A stretch of DNA of 14,996 nt from positions 1 to 14,996 of the forward strand of contig CANRFP010000028.1 of the NCBI GenBank assembly GCA_947629895.1. The letters run 5' to 3'. Shown here piece after piece: positions 14,690-14,996 of this stretch. Position 1 is the first letter of the stretch. Each line of letters starts with the position of its first letter. Below the pieces are notes generated by a model. That model made no database searches and had not been told where the DNA came from. It saw only the letters and a list, made by a program, of their open reading frames with translations. Source of the stretch: an uncultured Clostridia bacterium (GTDB lineage: Bacteria; Bacillota_A; Clostridia; Christensenellales; UBA1242). The translations under genes and the position numbers were made by a program.

Positions 14690-14996
14690 ATGAGCGAGGA
14701 GTTTGAGGACATTGCAATTTCATCTAGGATTAGGCTGGCACGAAATGTGTCTGGCTTTAATTTTTTCACGAAACTAACAAGCGTTAAGGATGCGGAATTT
14801 ATCGTTCGTGCTGTTTCAAACGCCATTGCCAAATTTGACGATTTGGAAATTTTTAAATTGAAAAATCTCACTCTCAACGAGTGCAATGCGTTGCTGGAAA
14901 GGCATATTATAAGCAAGGAACTCATTGAAAACAAGGACATTTCGGCGGTTGCGCTTTCACCTGACGAACATCTTATCATTATGATGAATGAAGAGG
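14690..14996 (+). CDS. mcsB: Protein arginine kinase McsB, N-terminal part
   Basis: McsB phosphorylates arginine residues, which in Firmicutes tags proteins for the ClpC-ClpP protease and inactivates the CtsR repressor. The first 102 codons are in the window; the rest lies beyond the edge. SSRIRLARN (11-19) is the phosphagen-kinase nucleotide-binding signature of McsB. Further on, ERHIISKEL and AVALSPDEHLIIMMNEE match family positions around VEKHLIS and the SVMLNEED loop. The start follows AAAGGA by four bases, and an in-frame TAA at 14678-14680 rules out a longer form, so about 12 N-terminal residues of the Bacillus protein are absent. The catalytic Glu and Cys regions are out of view. clpC is the expected next gene. 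Confidence 0.92.
   Translation, partial: MSEEFEDIAISSRIRLARNVSGFNFFTKLTSVKDAEFIVRAVSNAIAKFDDLEIFKLKNLTLNECNALLERHIISKELIENKDISAVALSPDEHLIIMMNEE

Overview
The window looks like chromosome of a low-GC, Gram-positive-type bacterium, most likely an uncultured member of the Clostridia. This rests on four things: an HrcA/CIRCE-controlled hrcA-grpE-dnaK-dnaJ operon, a DnaK lacking the N-lobe insertion typical of Gram-negative DnaK, McsA/McsB-type protein arginine kinase genes, and strong Shine-Dalgarno sites with consensus sigma-A promoters. The exact taxon cannot be read from the sequence. No tRNA, rRNA, CRISPR array, insertion sequence or phage gene was seen.

Left end (1-1569). A beta-rich uncharacterised gene runs leftwards off the edge (1-493, minus). 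It is divergent from an uncharacterised helical protein gene (611-1531) that ends in a 195-bp tandem duplication and is closed by a clear terminator.

Heat-shock operon (1654-6623). A consensus sigma-A promoter with a CIRCE operator at its start site drives hrcA, grpE, dnaK and dnaJ, and a hairpin terminator overlaps the dnaJ stop. GrpE has an unusual acidic tail with 11 cysteines, DnaK has a long acidic, His-containing C-terminal tail, and a large hairpin sits between dnaK and dnaJ.

Centre (6658-10285). A minus-strand sugar-phosphate-type nucleotidyltransferase is divergent from a two-gene operon encoding an iron-type alcohol dehydrogenase and a class-3-like aldehyde dehydrogenase, whose genes overlap.

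A very AT-rich gap (10286-10597) holds an apparent 41-codon remnant of a Y-family DNA polymerase (dinB) on the minus strand.

Right end (10598-14996). One compact apparent operon encodes an amidohydrolase-fold protein that has lost its metal ligands, the RNA-binding protein Tex, a 57-residue zinc ribbon, a 48-residue protein equal to a single McsA zinc finger, a small cupin, and McsB (cut by the window edge). In known Firmicutes, McsA activates the arginine kinase McsB, which marks proteins for ClpCP. The window therefore puts two proteostasis systems, Hsp70 and McsB, about 8 kb apart. The most interesting leads are the pared-down McsA with its cupin and zinc-ribbon neighbours, the Cys-rich GrpE tail, and the dead amidohydrolase coupled to tex.
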